Shown here piece by piece: positions 14,035 through 15,242 of a stretch of 15,242 nt of DNA. A program made the position numbers and the translations under genes. A model generated the notes under the pieces. It had not been told where the DNA came from, ran no database searches, and saw nothing but the letters and a program-made list of their open reading frames with translations. The stretch's first letter is position 1, and each line of letters begins with the position of its first letter. The stretch is from positions 1 through 15,242 of the forward strand of contig JAISWV010000094.1 in NCBI GenBank assembly GCA_031270755.1, read 5' to 3'. Origin of the DNA: Synergistaceae bacterium. GTDB lineage: Bacteria; Synergistota; Synergistia; Synergistales; Aminobacteriaceae.

Positions 14035-15242
14035 ATGGACGATGTTTTGCTCAGTATGAAAGGAATTAAAAAATCTTTCCCAGGCGTCAAAGCTTTGGAT
14101 GATGTACATTTTGAACTTCGCCGAGGGGAAGTTCACGCTCTCGTTGGAGAAAATGGCGCAGGGAAATCCACACTGGTCAAGATCCTTACAGGTATTTACA
14201 AGGCAGATGCGGGAGAAATTATTTACAAAGGAAAACCTTATAGCGTTTCTGACCCGAAGCAGGCTCAAAACCTCGGCATCAGCATTATACATCAAGAACT
14301 CAACCTTCTTCCTGATCTTAGTGTCGCAGACAATATTTATGTGATGAGGGAACCTCGCAAGTGGCAAAATTTAGTGATTGACGATAAAAAAATGCGGCAG
14401 CTTGCCCAGAAAAAACTGGACGAACTCGGTTTGTCTATTGATTGCCGCGCGCGTGTCGCAGACTTGAGCGTCGCCGAAAAACAAATGGTGGAAATCGCTA
14501 AAGCGCTGGTAATCCAATCAGACATCTTGGTATTGGACGAGCCGACCTCTGCTTTAACAGAGACCGAAGTAGCACGTCTTTTTGAAATCATTCGAGAATT
14601 AAAAGAGCGCGGTGTAGGGATCGTATATATTTCCCACCGATTAAAAGAATTTGACTATATCGTGGATCGTGTGACTATCTTTCGGGATGGACATTATGTT
14701 GATACCTGTTTGTGGGGCGAAACCAACATGGACGATCTTATCTGCAAAATGGTGGGGCGCCCCCTGGTGCAGCAATTTCCGCATCGAAATCCGCAGATTG
14801 GCGAGATCCTTTTTGAAGCACGTGACATTTGCAGAGGGAAACTGGTGAAAAATGCTTCTTTAAATGTCCGCGCAGGAGAAATAGTGGGGCTTGCAGGCCT
14901 CATGGGGGCTGGGCGAACGGAATTTGCGCGGACGATATTCGGTGCTGAACCCGCAGAATCCGGATATTTTTACCTGGAGGGGCGTGAAGTGAAAATACGC
15001 GATACCGTCGATGCTATAGAATTAGGCATAGCCTATCTCTCCGAGGACAGGAAATTTGACGGGTTGTTTTTGGATTTGGAAGTGAGCACCAATATTACCA
15101 TCGCCAATCTTCGCAATTATTCACGTATCGGGGTCGTTGACGAAAGAGAGTGCGAGGTAAACGTAAACAAGAGAATTGCTGAATTACGGATTAAAACTCC
15201 ATCCTCAGCACAAATTGTATCCAATTTGAGTGGCGGCAACCA
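14035..15242 (+). CDS. Sugar ABC transporter ATP-binding protein, RbsA/MglA type (3' end outside window)
   Basis: A double ABC ATPase that would energise import of a monosaccharide or polyol with a separate permease and periplasmic binding protein, which presumably follow outside the window. From ATG 14035 the frame is open for 402 codons of the roughly 500 usual. Domain 1: GENGAGKST (38-46), HQELNLLPDLSVADNI, signature region LSVAEKQMVEIAKAL (144-158), DEPTSAL from 168, ISHR with H201. Domain 2 has the degenerate Walker A GLMGAGRTE typical of this family, then YLSEDRKFDGLFLDLEVS, and ends in its signature NLSGGN at the last base. ATG 14030 is in another frame and soon stops; ATG 14035 fits GGGGTGA. 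In domain 1 LSVAEKQ replaces the commoner LSIGxxQ. Confidence 0.93.
   Translation, partial: MDDVLLSMKGIKKSFPGVKALDDVHFELRRGEVHALVGENGAGKSTLVKILTGIYKADAGEIIYKGKPYSVSDPKQAQNLGISIIHQELNLLPDLSVADNIYVMREPRKWQNLVIDDKKMRQLAQKKLDELGLSIDCRARVADLSVAEKQMVEIAKALVIQSDILVLDEPTSALTETEVARLFEIIRELKERGVGIVYISHRLKEFDYIVDRVTIFRDGHYVDTCLWGETNMDDLICKMVGRPLVQQFPHRNPQIGEILFEARDICRGKLVKNASLNVRAGEIVGLAGLMGAGRTEFARTIFGAEPAESGYFYLEGREVKIRDTVDAIELGIAYLSEDRKFDGLFLDLEVSTNITIANLRNYSRIGVVDERECEVNVNKRIAELRIKTPSSAQIVSNLSGGN

Noticed and set aside
14030..14059. ATG at 14030 as the start of the sugar ATPase
   Set aside because: That frame reads eight codons and stops. ATG 14035 leads directly into the ABC domain.

Overview
The window joins two unlike stretches of bacterial DNA. 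Bases 1 to about 11,100 are GC-rich housekeeping sequence: the 3' part of the spc ribosomal-protein operon running straight into the alpha operon. From about 11,100 to the end the DNA is clearly AT-richer and carries an accessory catabolic and transport locus. Hand counts of two single 60-base lines illustrate the contrast: 37 G+C in 1801-1860 and 18 G+C in 12601-12660.

Region 1 (2-9342), all on the + strand and tightly packed: rplX (3' end only), rplE, rpsN (zinc form), rpsH, rplF, rplR, rpsE, rpmD, rplO, secY, adk, map, a KOW-domain RNA-binding protein gene, infA, rpmJ, rpsM, rpsK, rpoA, rplQ. A KOW gene between map and infA, zinc-binding S14/L36/adenylate kinase, no rpsD between rpsK and rpoA, and ECF-transporter ATPases directly after rplQ suggest a Synergistota-type bacterium, with clostridial Bacillota as the alternative. 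This is inferred from gene order and protein style; no database was consulted.

Region 2 (9293-11114): a single 587-codon gene fuses the two ATPases of an energy-coupling factor vitamin/metal importer (EcfA-EcfA'). The usual next gene, ecfT, is not intact. A 16-codon remnant resembling the start of EcfT lies directly after the ATPase gene, and the composition change occurs there. I read 11,095-11,120 as a breakpoint where foreign or relocated DNA interrupted the ecf operon.

Region 3 (11103-15242): an IclR-family regulator on the - strand, a 438-base divergent regulatory region (candidate promoters, a perfect 17-base palindrome, tandem A-rich repeats, an A/T hairpin), then on the + strand an iron-type alcohol dehydrogenase, an unrecognised Trp-rich 122-residue protein, and the start of an RbsA/MglA-type sugar-importer ATPase cut by the window end. 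The simplest model is an IclR-controlled import and oxidation pathway for a sugar or polyol. The substrate cannot be named from this sequence.

I found no RNA genes, CRISPR arrays, transposases or integrases. No strong intrinsic terminator is visible, even between the convergent ecfA and iclR genes.
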